From positions 37,376,950 to 37,440,949 of the forward strand of contig CM023454.1 in NCBI GenBank assembly GCA_013339765.2: 64,000 nucleotides of DNA, in the 5' to 3' direction. Within the stretch, counting starts at the first letter, position 1. Each line of letters opens with the position of its first letter. The position numbers and the translations under genes were made by a program. Of the stretch, positions 54,970 through 64,000 are shown in pieces. The stretch is from Haemaphysalis longicornis. Taxonomy: Eukaryota; Arthropoda; Arachnida; Ixodida; Ixodidae. Under the pieces are notes generated by a model that worked only from the letters and a program-made list of their open reading frames with translations, ran no database searches and was not told where the DNA came from.

Positions 54970-56700
54970 TTTAGCTTTATTCATCATCATAATAATCATC
55001 CTATCTACACCCACTGCGGGGCAAGGGCCTCTCCCAACGATTTAATGTTATCAGGTCCTGTGCTAATATCAACCAATTTACCATAACAAACGTCTTAATC
55101 TCATCTGTTTGTTTAAAGTTCTGCCGCCACCTGCCCGCTTACCTCCTCTAGCTACTCACCCATTTACCCTCATTGACCAACTGTTATATTGCCTTCACAT
55201 TCCATGCCATGCCCACGTCGATTTCTTCTTCCTAATTTCAACTAATAAGTAGTTAACATGCGTTTGTTCCCCGACCCACTCCACTCTCCTCTTGTCCCTT
55301 TTTGTTACACCTATCATCTTCCATTCCATTGCTCCACTGTGTGGTCCTCAATTTAGGTTGAACCCTTTTAGTGAGCCTCGAAGTTTCTGCCCTGGTAGGT
55401 CACTACCGGTAATATTCAGCTGTCATACACATTTTTCTTCGGGGACAATGGTTGGCTACCATTCATTATCTGGGAATGCCAAACAAACGCCCTCCACCTG
55501 CTTCTTATCCTTCCAATGATCTCTGCCTCATGGTTGGGATAGAGTCACTACGTGCCCTAAGTAGATAAATTTGCATACCACTTTTACCGCCTCGCCACCT
55601 TCTCAAACCGCTGTGCTCTCGCGCGGTTATTGAGCATTACATTAGTTTTCAGCATACTAATTTTTAGTTTCACGGTTCTACTCTGCTTGTCTATTACGGT
55701 ACGCATGCTTTGAAATTCGCCCCCTTAGTTACTTACCAAGGCAAGGTCATTAGCAAATCTCCCCTTACTGAGGTATTCACCAATAAACCTTACATCTTCC
55801 TGTTCCCAATCCAGTGTTCTGAATACCTTGTGTCAACATGATGTGAAAAACATTGTACTGATTGTGTCGTTGCTTGACACCCTTCTGTATCACTATTTTA
55901 CTGCACTCCTTAGGGATGACTATGGCAGTTGTTAACCCATTGTAAATATTCTTTGGCATTCTCACATAATACTCGTATTCACACTGATTCCATATAGCCT
56001 GCATGACTCCAGAGCCTTTACCCGACGCAAATACTTTCTGATAATCTGTGAAGGCTATATATAAGGGGCGAGTATACTCCGTTCATTTCTCATTCGCCTG
56101 AATGATCGTGTGAATAATTTTTATTGATGAAAAGCCTTTATTATACCCTGCTCGTTCTTTAGGTTGCCTGAAATCTGAGGTGGCGGAAATTTGGTTAGTG
56201 ATTACCTTGGTAAGTACCTTGCAGACGACTGACAGTAACTCGATCGGCATTTAATTGTTCAAGTCCTTCATCTCACCTTTCTATTGGATAGGGTTGATGT
56301 TCGGTTTCTTCCAAGATTACAGTACACTCACGGTCATTAGGCATTGCGTTTACATACTTGGAGTTTTTCTAGCAAACTTTCACCGTCATTCTTCAAGAGG
56401 TCTGCTATTTACTGATCAGTTTGCATCTGGCCCCATTGCATTATTTTGAATGCATTCCTTTCTTCTTGTGTAGTTACTGGTGGGTGTTCTATACATCTGA
56501 ACTTCTTCCTCGTTCGGTATTATTCTGGATGTTGCATTAACTTCATGTTAACTTCAAAGTAAAATGTAGCTTCATTAGCTGTAGTAAAAACCGTAACCAT
56601 TTCTAAATGCCTGGTTTCATGTTGTATTCTGCCAGCCTTTCCTTCTGTGTTTCTTCAGATAGACAATTATTTTGTAGCCAATAACTCCGTGAAACCATAG
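54970..56700 (-). mobile_element. RTE-clade LINE copy D
   Basis: On the minus strand the RT start reads MPIELLSVVCKVLTKVITNQ, FRQPKERAGYNKGFSSIKII and RPLYIAFTDYQKVFASG (56030-56250). These are followed by AIWNQCEYEYYVRMPKNIYN and QKGVKQRHNQYNVFHIMLTQ (55790-55995), a decayed RQGDTISPKLF region. The C-terminal region resembles copy A (a KMIGVTKRDKRRVEWVG-like stretch near 55300) and ends with an ALAPQ-like segment and a TGATTATTATGATGATG tail at about 54975-55010. The endonuclease half is only faintly visible above 56450. Many stops are present. Confidence 0.75.
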
Positions 56701-56749
56701 TGAGAGCCTCGGTTCTTCCAGCCTTGATGCCGAAAAGTAGCTTTAGAGG

Positions 56750-57090
56750 CTTTCCCGTGAGTTCACTGCTCATGACAGGCTGTGGACGTTCGAGCCAAGC
56801 CGTTGGTGTTTAAAGGCGGTCCCCTTCTCACAGCGTAGTCAGAATAACGCTGGTTACCATCCTCAGGCGTCAGATAAAGATGTGGTGAATACAAATATCC
56901 AAGAAAGTGACGCAGATTACAGCCCCTCTGGTAGCCGTATTGGTAACGTATCCTTGATCTAATCAAAAGGCAAGGGCATGGTTCCCACTCTGGACACGTG
57001 TTTTTCTTTGTTAGCAAAAAATTTTTTTCTTTATATCCGTGGAACAAAAAGCCTAGCCATTCTCTATGCCTCGTTTGCTGTTGTAGACTC
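56750..57090 (+). mobile_element. Composite SINE-like repeat, opposite orientation copy
   Basis: Reverse-oriented relative of the composite repeats at 43985 and 49902. It has GGCGGTCCCCTTCTC...GCGTAGTCAGAATAACGCTGG (the GCCAGCGCCACTC block inverted) and a CCAAGAAAGTGACG segment. A tRNA-like head follows with TGGTAGCCGTATTGGTAACG (A box) and GGTTCCCACTC (weak B box), about 56935-57000. Divergence is higher than between the other copies. Confidence 0.6.
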
Positions 57091-57537
57091 CCGGCGTTTC
57101 TTTCTGTATATCCTCAATGCAGCCCTTATTTTTGAACCGTCATATTCTACACGTATGCGAGCCCTAAGGCACATTTCCACCAAACGGTAGTGTGCACAGC
57201 TGCTACAGAGGCTGCTCTTCAAGTGACATCCATCTCCCAGTGGTCATACGTGACAGATATAGATAGTAGCCCAATAGACAATGCTTATACGTGAAACCTG
57301 CATGTGGGCTTTACAATCGCTTTGATACTTCTTCAACTACCTTACTACAGCAAGTCCGAGATGCAACATCAAACAATCTATTATAATTAGGTCAAGGTCC
57401 ACATGATCCGACGCTTACCAGCCAAAATGAAACTACAAAGCAAACCAGTTCTCTGCACATGCCACGAGCAATACCTTTATGCATCGTCCACATTTCAGAC
57501 GGGTCACTTCAAAAAAAGACCTTTAGCGCATTTACCT
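57091..57537. other. No recognised feature
   Basis: Sequence between the SINE-like repeat and the Gypsy-3 LTR. Only short incidental open frames are present. Confidence 0.5.
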
Positions 57538-58144
57538 TGAATGATCACCTTCAAGCAATAAGGGTTCGCTAGTGCGAACCTGCCCGACGAAGTAACTCCG
57601 ATTCGCATGAGAACAAACCACCGGTTTATATCCCGGAAAACAAAGACAGAAAAACACAAACAAAGCAAGTTTGGAAGTAATATAAAGAGAGTACAGCAAG
57701 CAAGTGCGGAATGCGCGTAAAGAAACGATTGCGGCGGTTGAAGCCCTGCTTGTACAGAAAGGTACAGCGTGGTGCTGTACACTAACTACGATGTCTTCAG
57801 TCACTTGTGCCGAGGTCGGGTGAGTAGCTTCCGCCGCGAACGTTGGTTGCTCCTCGTTGTCCAGGCGTCATGGTAGTGGCTATCCACCGCCCGCGGCAGC
57901 CGCTGCTCTCGTGTGTCCCCCGGTGCGCACTCCCCCGCTGCGCTTGTGAGCGCCGCTTTAAAGCCACTCGGTTGGTTGTGCGCATGATCCAGGTTTTTTC
58001 GCACTACAGGGCTTTGTTGCGGTTCACTCTGCCACGCACGTGCGCACGGGCACGTGACGCACTGACGCCACTATCAATGTTCGACAGGCACTCACTGCAG
58101 TGTAATCACCCTCCGCGGGCGCATGTTGGAGCTGCGTCCCTACA
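57538..58144 (-). repeat. Gypsy-3 3' LTR
   Basis: On the minus strand it begins TGTAGGGACGCAGCTCC (58144) and ends GATCATTCA (57538), 607 bp, with TG...CA ends. Its final 150 bp align with 63810-64000 (shared GACGAAGTAAC, GCATGAG, AAGACAGAAAAA and AAGCAAGTTTGGA on the plus strand), which identifies the pair as LTRs. Confidence 0.85.
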
Positions 58145-58160
58145 TTCCCCCATCCCCAAG
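58145..58160 (-). other. Gypsy-3 polypurine tract
   Basis: The minus strand reads CTTGGGGATGGGGGAA immediately before the TGTAGG of the 3' LTR. A purine-rich run at this spot primes plus-strand DNA synthesis in LTR elements. Confidence 0.8.
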
Positions 58161-58319
58161 ACCGGACAACTCTCTGGTCGTCCGAGAAGCGATGGGAGCT
58201 GCTGTTGAGGATGCCTTCTCCTGTGGGTTTGAGATAGTGTTGGTTGAGGGGGTCTTTTGGCCGAGCCCTGATACTGTACCGTTGAGCGGATAGTGTATGC
58301 TGGAAGAACATAAACAAGA

Positions 58320-61300
58320 TTAGATTTGTTCTTCCGCGAGTCGCTCATAATATGTCTTAAGGTCGTCCATGCCTACGGGACCTGTATCCCGCCCACACTG
58401 CAGGTTGCTAAGGCGATACATCAGGCTTGATGTGCACTTTGTTACCTCATAGGGACCTTCCCATCGGTCAGCCAGGGAAGCAGCAAATCCTTTTGCTTTA
58501 TCGCTCAACGGGTGTGTACTGTGCAGTACCAGGTCGCCGATGGAAAACTCAAACTGGCGCCGTCCCTTGTCTCACCTCGGGCGCTGTTCGAGGCGTTCCA
58601 AGTCCAGGTGTTGCCTGTCCTCCTGGAGGTTATCGATTAGGCTGCTGCGGAGACCCTGCCCATTCTTAACATGAGTGCGAGGGCGCACTTCGGCCTGGTC
58701 ACTGAACGAGTGTTCAATAGGAAAGCACAGTTCAAGACCAGAAAGCATGGCTACAGGTGTACACCCGGTAGAGCGGTTGACCGTAGTCCGAGTTGCAAAC
58801 GCCATTTCCAAAAGGCGAGCATCATAGTCTTTGTGACGTTCAGTGAAGGCCACCAGCACCATCTTCAGGTTTCTGTTGACCCGTTCCATAGTGTTTGTAT
58901 ATGGATGGTAAAGAGTACTCTTATGTACTACGCCCAGAACCGAACAAGTGTCCACGTCTTTCTGGCTGGTGAAGTACGTCGCATTCTTTGTTATCAGCTG
59001 TTCCGGAAAACCAAAACGGGTGAATGTATCCACCCACATCTCTCAGATCAACCTAAAATCAATTCTACGTAACGCGTACAGCTTGACCCACTTGGAGAAG
59101 TGACCTGTGACTACCAGGAGGTATCAACTGCCCTTCACTGATCTTGGATATGACCCATAACGTCACACGCCGCGATTTGCAAAGAGAAGCGGCTCTCAAC
59201 AGACTTCATGAGTAAAGGTGGTTTACCTCCTTCTGGCTTGACAGACTGGCAAAGTGGGAACGTCTGGGCGTACTTAATTACCTCATTTCTCAGGCGAGGC
59301 CATGTGACAACGCGGCATAGCTTTTAGGACGTTTTCAGGCCGTCACTATGACCAACAAAGGTAGCGTCGTAGTAATATTCCAGTAAATACCTTTTTAGGC
59401 GCTTCGGTACGAATACCTCAGAAGAGATACTCACCACTGCCAGTGTCTGCACTTGGAGTGTACCGCAGTAGCAAGCCATCCTGCCTTTCGACGCAGCGGT
59501 CATTGACCCGAGCCCTCGCCGCTGTAGTATCGTCGTTCTCTGTGGCGGTAATCAACCCCCGAATGTGCTTGCACGGGTGGTTGGCCTGCTGCGCTTCAAG
59601 CAACTGCTGGCACTTACCAGGGTTCCTTAGGCTTCTGCCGGCGTTGTATGAGCAAAGACCTGTGGATCTGGTTGCGGTTGTCCTGAAGGTGTGCGAGAGA
59701 GAAGGTGTCCGCGCCTTTGTAGCTGGTGCCCTTATTATACTTCACTTTGCAGTGATACTTCTGCAGGTTTAGCACCCATTGTGCGAGGCGACCTGCAGGG
59801 TTCTGAAGCCGTGCCAACCATGACATTTCTTGGTAGTGAGTATGTATCAAAAAATCTGCGGCATCCAAGTACATGTTGAACATTTTGAGGGCGAACACTA
59901 TGGCAAGACAATCTTTCTCCGTCACTGAATAGTTTCGCTTCGCCGCGGAGAGAGTGCGGCTGGCGAACGCCAGTACAGTACGCCGCTATGCTCCTGTAGG
60001 AAAACAGCCCCTATGCCGTAATTACATTCATCGGTTTGAAAAACAAAGAGGCGGTTGTGATCTGGAAACCGCAGGCTGGTGGTGATGGCGATGGCTCTTG
60101 ATAGCGCCTAAAAGACCTGCTCCTCTGAAGGCATCCATGACCACCTGACACCCTTCCTTAGTAGCTGATGAAGGGGCCATGCCAAGTCGGCACATTTGGG
60201 AATGAAGTGCCTGGAGAAGCCGGCCATACCCAGGAAGCACTGCAGACTTTTGACGTTCTCTGGTTTAGGAAACTGCAAGATTGCCTTGAGTTTCTTTTCG
60301 TTTGGCCGGACGGAACCTTGGTCTACAATGAAGCCCCCTTTCTCGATCCTGCCCGCAGCCAGTTGTACCATACGAGGGTGTACCATGAGGCCTGCGTTTC
60401 GCATGCGCTGCAACACCGTCTGTAAGTGAACGTCATCCTCAAGGTTGTCTGAAAACACAACCAGGTCATCCATGTGCGCATCGCGTAGTTGAAGATTGCG
60501 TCCCCCAGTACGATGTCCATCGTGCTCTAGAAAGTTGGTGGGGATTTTACAAACCGAAAGGCAGCATGACAAATTCGAACAGCCCTCTGGTACAAGCGAA
60601 CGCTGTTTTCTCGATGCCCTTTCTGCTACAAGCATCTGTAGGAAACCTCTACTACAGTCGAGTGTGGTTAAAACCTTCTCTTAACCTAGCGCGTACTTAA
60701 CCGCATCTATAGATGGAAATGGATATGAGTCTCTCGTGGTTATTTCGTTTAGGTGTCTGTAGTCCACTAAGATGTGGACGCTACCATTTTTCTTATCCGG
60801 CAGCACAATCGGAAAGGCCAAGGGCTTTTTGATGGCCTTACCGCTCCTGTATTTACCATGTCCTGCAGGGCTCCATTCAGCTGTGGTTGTTTGTGGGCGC
60901 TCAGGGGCATCGGGTTGAACTGTAGTGCACGCGCATCTCCCACATCGATGTGATGTTTCAAGATGTTGACCGCACCACTGGCTTCCGTGAACATGGCTGC
61001 AAAGGGCTGTAGTGCTGCTGCGAGCAGTGATTGTTCCTCCGCTGGTCGTGCGAACGACAGCAATATTCTTTGCAAACCAATTTCAACCTTTCCCGCTGTC
61101 GTCTCTGCTGTCAGCAAGCCTGACGGCGATTCTGATGAGCCTGCTGCTAAGCTGTTTACGTTCCAGGCTCACAGTGCTTTTTTTCTGGCCTTCACGTGAA
61201 GCACTAGCCCTGTGCTGGCCATAAAATCGCGGCCCACAAAGCTGGATAGAAAAGACTGGGATGGTACAGAAACCGCTGCTTGTGTTTACGGCCATCAACT

Positions 61301-61500
61301 ATTACCGTAAGCCTCGCTGCCGCTGTGATCGGCACAACCTGGTCTGAAGTTGTTCTTATACTGGTGCTTACGTGCCAAACTTTAAGCTTCCTCGGAGAGC
61401 ACCATTCTCCGACAAGGTCTCTGAACACAAAAACTGTTGCTTATGATCTATCAGGGCAGGTATACTCAGGCCGGCTACCTTGATAGTAATAAAATGGGCA
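58320..61500 (-). pseudogene. Gypsy-3 pol: protease, RT, RNase H, integrase remnant
   Basis: From high to low coordinates. A protease-like start reads FITIKVAGLSIPALIDHKQQ (about 61430-61490), with His-Lys where Thr/Ser-Gly is expected. RT: HHIDVGDARALQFNPMPLS and GAVRPSKSPW (60820-60960), then DAHMDDLVVFSDN (MDD at about 60465-60476), both aspartates intact, and LKAILQFPKPENVKSLQCFL. RNase H: VFALKMFNMYLDAADFLIHT and NPAGRLAQWVLNLQKY (59640-59900). Integrase: FGFPEQLITKNATYFTS and YHPYTNTMERVNRNLKMVL (58850-59015), with Asn where the second catalytic Asp usually sits and the Glu kept. A C-terminal DRWEGPYEVTKCTSSLMYRL lies at about 58390-58450. Multiple frameshifts. Confidence 0.82.
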
Positions 61501-63440
61501 TTGTCCCTGCTTGCCGCTAGTTCTCTAAAAGCCAATGGCCAACAGCTCACCATGCGCTGATCGTTGCTCTCAGTAGGCACTTTTCTACCTTCTGCGCCAA
61601 GCTCCCACATTCCATATCGTCCATGTTGGGTGCGGCGTGTTCGAAAGCAGTTGGTGTGGAATCTTGGCTCTGCTCCTGCATCCCTCATCTTCGCCGAGAT
61701 TTCCACGAGTGTTTTGGGCGCTTTGGTGGCAGAGGGTACCCTGGGTTGTAGGATAACCAGAATACCCGTGCATTTTCGTTTACGTTTGTTGGGTACAGTG
61801 CGGCAGGTCGATGTGGCGCCTCCAGGCTCGCCGAGATTGATTACTCTGTCTGGTGGAAAGCCGCTTGCTGCTTTTTCTTGTTGCTCGACTCGGGTGGAGT
61901 GGACATGACTTCCTCGCGAATGTCTGCAGAGATGGATTTAGATTGGTTAGGAAATGTCTCTCCTCTTTGCGGCACTTGCCTCTTTTCTTTCTGGCCCTAC
62001 GGGCGCTCCTGCAATGACGCTGCCCCACTGGGGTGAGTCAGCACTGAAAACAGTCTTGAACGGAAGCGCCGCACCGCTGGGGTGAATCAGCGCTGTAACC
62101 ATCTTCCACGGTGGCGCGGAATCGCTGTGGGGAGTCAGAACTTCAACCATCTCCCACGGTGGCGCCGCACCACTGGGGTGAGTCTGCGCTGTAAAAATCT
62201 TCCAAGGTGGCGCCGCACCGGCGCGGTGAGTCAGCACTGCAAAAGCTTCCGACAGGGCACTGCACCGCTGGGATGAATCAGCGCTGCAAGAAATTCCCAC
62301 GTTGGTGCAACACCGCTGGGGTGAGTCATCGCTGCAACAGCTTCCCACGGGGGCGCCGCACTGCTGGGTTGAGCCAGCGCTGGAACAGCTTCCTACGGTG
62401 ACGCCGCACCGCTGGCGTGAGCCGGTGCTGCATCCATTCCCGTCGTGGCTGCTCTCTGCTGTTTGCCTCTGACCATTCCCCGGTGGTCACCGGTTGTCTG
62501 ACCCCACGCCTTCGAACAGCACTGCCTTCCTGGCTCGAGCGTTGCTCTCTTCCAGTGGGATCTCGGCTGGTCTCGCCCGGAGGTGGCCTGAGTGCAGAAT
62601 TCCGTGGCCATCAGCGAAGCTTATATGGCTGTGGCATCCTTTGCCAGGTTCTGGAAGTCGGAGAACCGCCAAGATCGCAAGTACGGCTGGAACCTCGGGT
62701 GGCATTGTCGGATGTCCCGTAAAACCTTTTCCGCCTCGGGGCCGCCAGTTCGCTCGCTCCTCGAACAGGTCCTGCATACAACGCAAATATTCCCGAAGGC
62801 TTTCACCCTCTCCGTGTGTCCATGCGCGAAGTTCGTATTTGATGTGGTGCTCATACCCTCGAGGCAGAAACTCCAGTTTAAAGCGTTCCTTGAAGTCTAT
62901 CATATACTCAAATGGGTTCCGGTGACGTCTCCAAACACCGGCTGCGGACCGCAACTGGCAAGCTCCTGCTTATCAGCACTCTCTCTGAAATTGCCATAGA
63001 TTGTTGGTAGTCCGACAATTCATAAAAAAAGTCAAAAACCGACTTCTTGTCTGTGTAACCTGTGTACGTTGGCACGGCTAAGTCTAGCTGCAACGACGCA
63101 CTACCGTGGCGGTGGCTTCATTATCTTATGGCACCCGATAACTGCATAATGCCTCAGTGCTAAGCTTGCTAGCCTGAAGTGACAACAGTCGCTTTCAAAC
63201 TCGGCCTTGGATACTATCAGTTGGGCCATCAAGTCAAGAATTGGGTTTGGGTTGTCTGATAGCGGGTGATTCTGTCCACTAGACTCTGAGAGAAATGCGG
63301 AGGCATCTTTGCTTAACCAAGGAACAGCATTCTCGTCCTTCGACATAGTTGTAGCGGCAACATACTGACAACCCGGCTTCGAATACAGCCTTTCTGACCG
63401 GCACCGAAATAAAAAAAATGCTTCGAAGTGGGCGCGCATG
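61500..63440 (-). pseudogene. Gypsy-3 gag remnant
   Basis: An N-terminal part at 63101-63445 includes ILDLMAQLIVSKAEFESDC. The capsid-like part reads LDLAVPTYTGYTDKKSVFDF, RERYQQ-like decayed text and LISRSLPVAV (62920-63090). It continues with FKERFKLEFLPRGYEHHIKY and ESLREYLRCMQDLFEE (62760-62900), and KVLRDIRQCHPRFQPYLRS in another frame (about 62670-62730). This pattern is typical of a retrotransposon gag family common in ticks. The usual zinc-knuckle region is replaced by, or lies beyond, the 48-bp minisatellite; no clean CCHC motif is seen. Three frames are needed. Confidence 0.78.
62020..62430 (-). repeat. 48-bp minisatellite in Gypsy-3, about nine units
   Basis: The plus-strand core GCCGCACCGCTGGGGTGAGTCAGCGCTG recurs near 62030, 62080, 62128, 62176, 62224, 62271, 62319, 62367 and 62415, in steps of 48 bp give or take one. 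On the minus strand each unit gives a 16-residue repeat around HPSGAAPPW, in frame for at least four units. Units differ by several bases, so the expansion is not new. Confidence 0.88.
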
Positions 63441-63793
63441 GTCAATCAGTGGTTACACTTTGTCGATGAGCGCAAATTCTGTGGCGAGTCACTAGCAGAA
63501 TTTCTTGCACAGCTTTTGGCCGCTCTTCGCGCCAGCTACGTCGTTGGGCGTTCGGTTGTGGTAGACGACTGGAAGCATTCTCCGCTGGCTTAATGATGCT
63601 CACAAAGCAGGCATGCTCTGCTTTTGGGGTGCCTAATTCATCGGTCAATGCTGCGTGAACAAAGGTTAGCGACCCGAAAAAATCATACACACTTGGGAAG
63701 CGTTTTACAATTACCCCCACATGCAGGCGGCAGTGTAGCTCACGGGGCGAGTCCAGGCTCGAAGACGATGACAGGAAAAATAAAATAAACAAA

Positions 63794-63808
63794 CCACGTT
63801 GGGCACCA
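63794..63808 (-). other. Gypsy-3 primer binding site
   Basis: The minus strand reads TGGTGCCCAACGTGG directly after the 5' LTR end. It closely resembles the TGGCGCCCAACGTGGGG type of primer site, complementary to a tRNA 3' end, found in many LTR elements. Confidence 0.82.
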
Positions 63809-64000
63809 GTTAAGGATCCCCCTTCGAGCGTAAAGGACTCGCGAGCCCGAACCCACCAGACGAAGTAACGCCGATACGCATGAGGACAAATCACTGGTTT
63901 GTCCGAGAAAACCAAGACAGAAAAAAACAAAGCAACACAAATGAAAAATGGGCAACTTCAAAAATCGCAAAAAAGCAAGTTTGGAGGCTACATAAAGATA
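63809..64000 (-). repeat. Gypsy-3 5' LTR (partial)
   Basis: The 3'-most 190 bp or so of the 5' LTR, aligning with 57540-57700. It shows many small differences and about a 30-bp insertion relative to the 3' LTR (extra text between AAGCAACACAAATG and AAAAAAGCAAG). The two LTRs have therefore diverged considerably. The rest lies beyond the window. Confidence 0.8.

Larger units (their letters stand above)
57538..64000 (-). mobile_element. Gypsy-3 LTR retrotransposon, 5' LTR cut by window edge
   Basis: On the minus strand: partial 5' LTR (64000-63809), primer binding site, gag, protease, RT, RNase H, integrase, polypurine tract and a 607-bp 3' LTR. The order is that of Gypsy elements. The internal part is about 5.7 kb. 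Frames are broken in all genes, but motifs are easier to read than in Gypsy-2. The gag and integrase differ clearly from Gypsy-1, so it is another lineage. A 48-bp minisatellite has expanded in the gag/protease interval. Confidence 0.88.

Overview
The window looks like repeat-dominated intergenic DNA from an arthropod, most likely a hard tick. There is no bacterial-style gene organisation, no operon, no CRISPR array and no intact host gene. The inference rests on the element mix (CR1, I, RTE and R1-like LINEs, Penelope-like elements, Gypsy LTR elements, and a tRNA-headed SINE whose body I recognise from tick sequence), on long A/T-rich spacers, on TA and GGTA microsatellites, and on one candidate spliced exon.

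Layout, left to right. 1-770: LINE endonuclease remnant (minus). 1150-3840: two RTE remnants (plus), the first carrying a 144-bp fold-back insert with an 11-bp target duplication. 3850-4990: a decayed tandem array of about 230-bp units. 4991-12400: mostly unassigned, with a candidate exon (9773-9961) and a tRNA-derived SINE with a 16-bp target duplication. 12420-17949: a full-length but dead I-clade LINE (minus) bounded by a 17-bp target duplication. 18470-18960: Penelope fragment. 20405-22445: decayed R1/I-like LINE (plus). 23300-26150: T-rich sequence with a weak period near 220 bp. 26690-33870: an RTE (plus) split by a young CR1-type LINE (minus, 28610-33095). 34140-34560: two LINE 3' ends in tandem. 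35410-39880: decayed CR1/Jockey-like LINE with PHD and FP-type ORF1 remnants. 42000-43984: Penelope-like element with GIY-YIG endonuclease (minus). 43985-50700: tRNA-headed composite repeats surrounding a Gypsy element with both LTRs (44598-49842). 50700-54420: decayed Gypsy (minus). 54580-57090: TA repeat, Penelope tail, SINE remnants and an RTE (minus). 57538-64000: a third Gypsy (minus) with complete 3' LTR, polypurine tract, primer binding site and a 5' LTR running off the window.

The most interesting object is the CR1-type LINE. Its ORF1 and endonuclease/RT ORF share one frame and are separated by a single UAG. No AUG occurs between that stop and the end of the endonuclease domain, so the downstream protein appears to need readthrough or another recoding event. 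ORF1 also carries a textbook 2A 'stop-go' motif (GDIETNPGP) ahead of its coiled coil, and the 5' end is built of 312-bp tandem monomers that look identical and remain in frame with ORF1. The intact frames and matching monomers suggest recent activity.

Almost everything else is decayed. Several reverse transcriptases have lost a catalytic aspartate (YVHD, YLGD, FADK), and nesting gives relative ages: the RTE at 26690-33870 is older than its CR1 insert. All identifications come from reading motifs by eye; no search was run.
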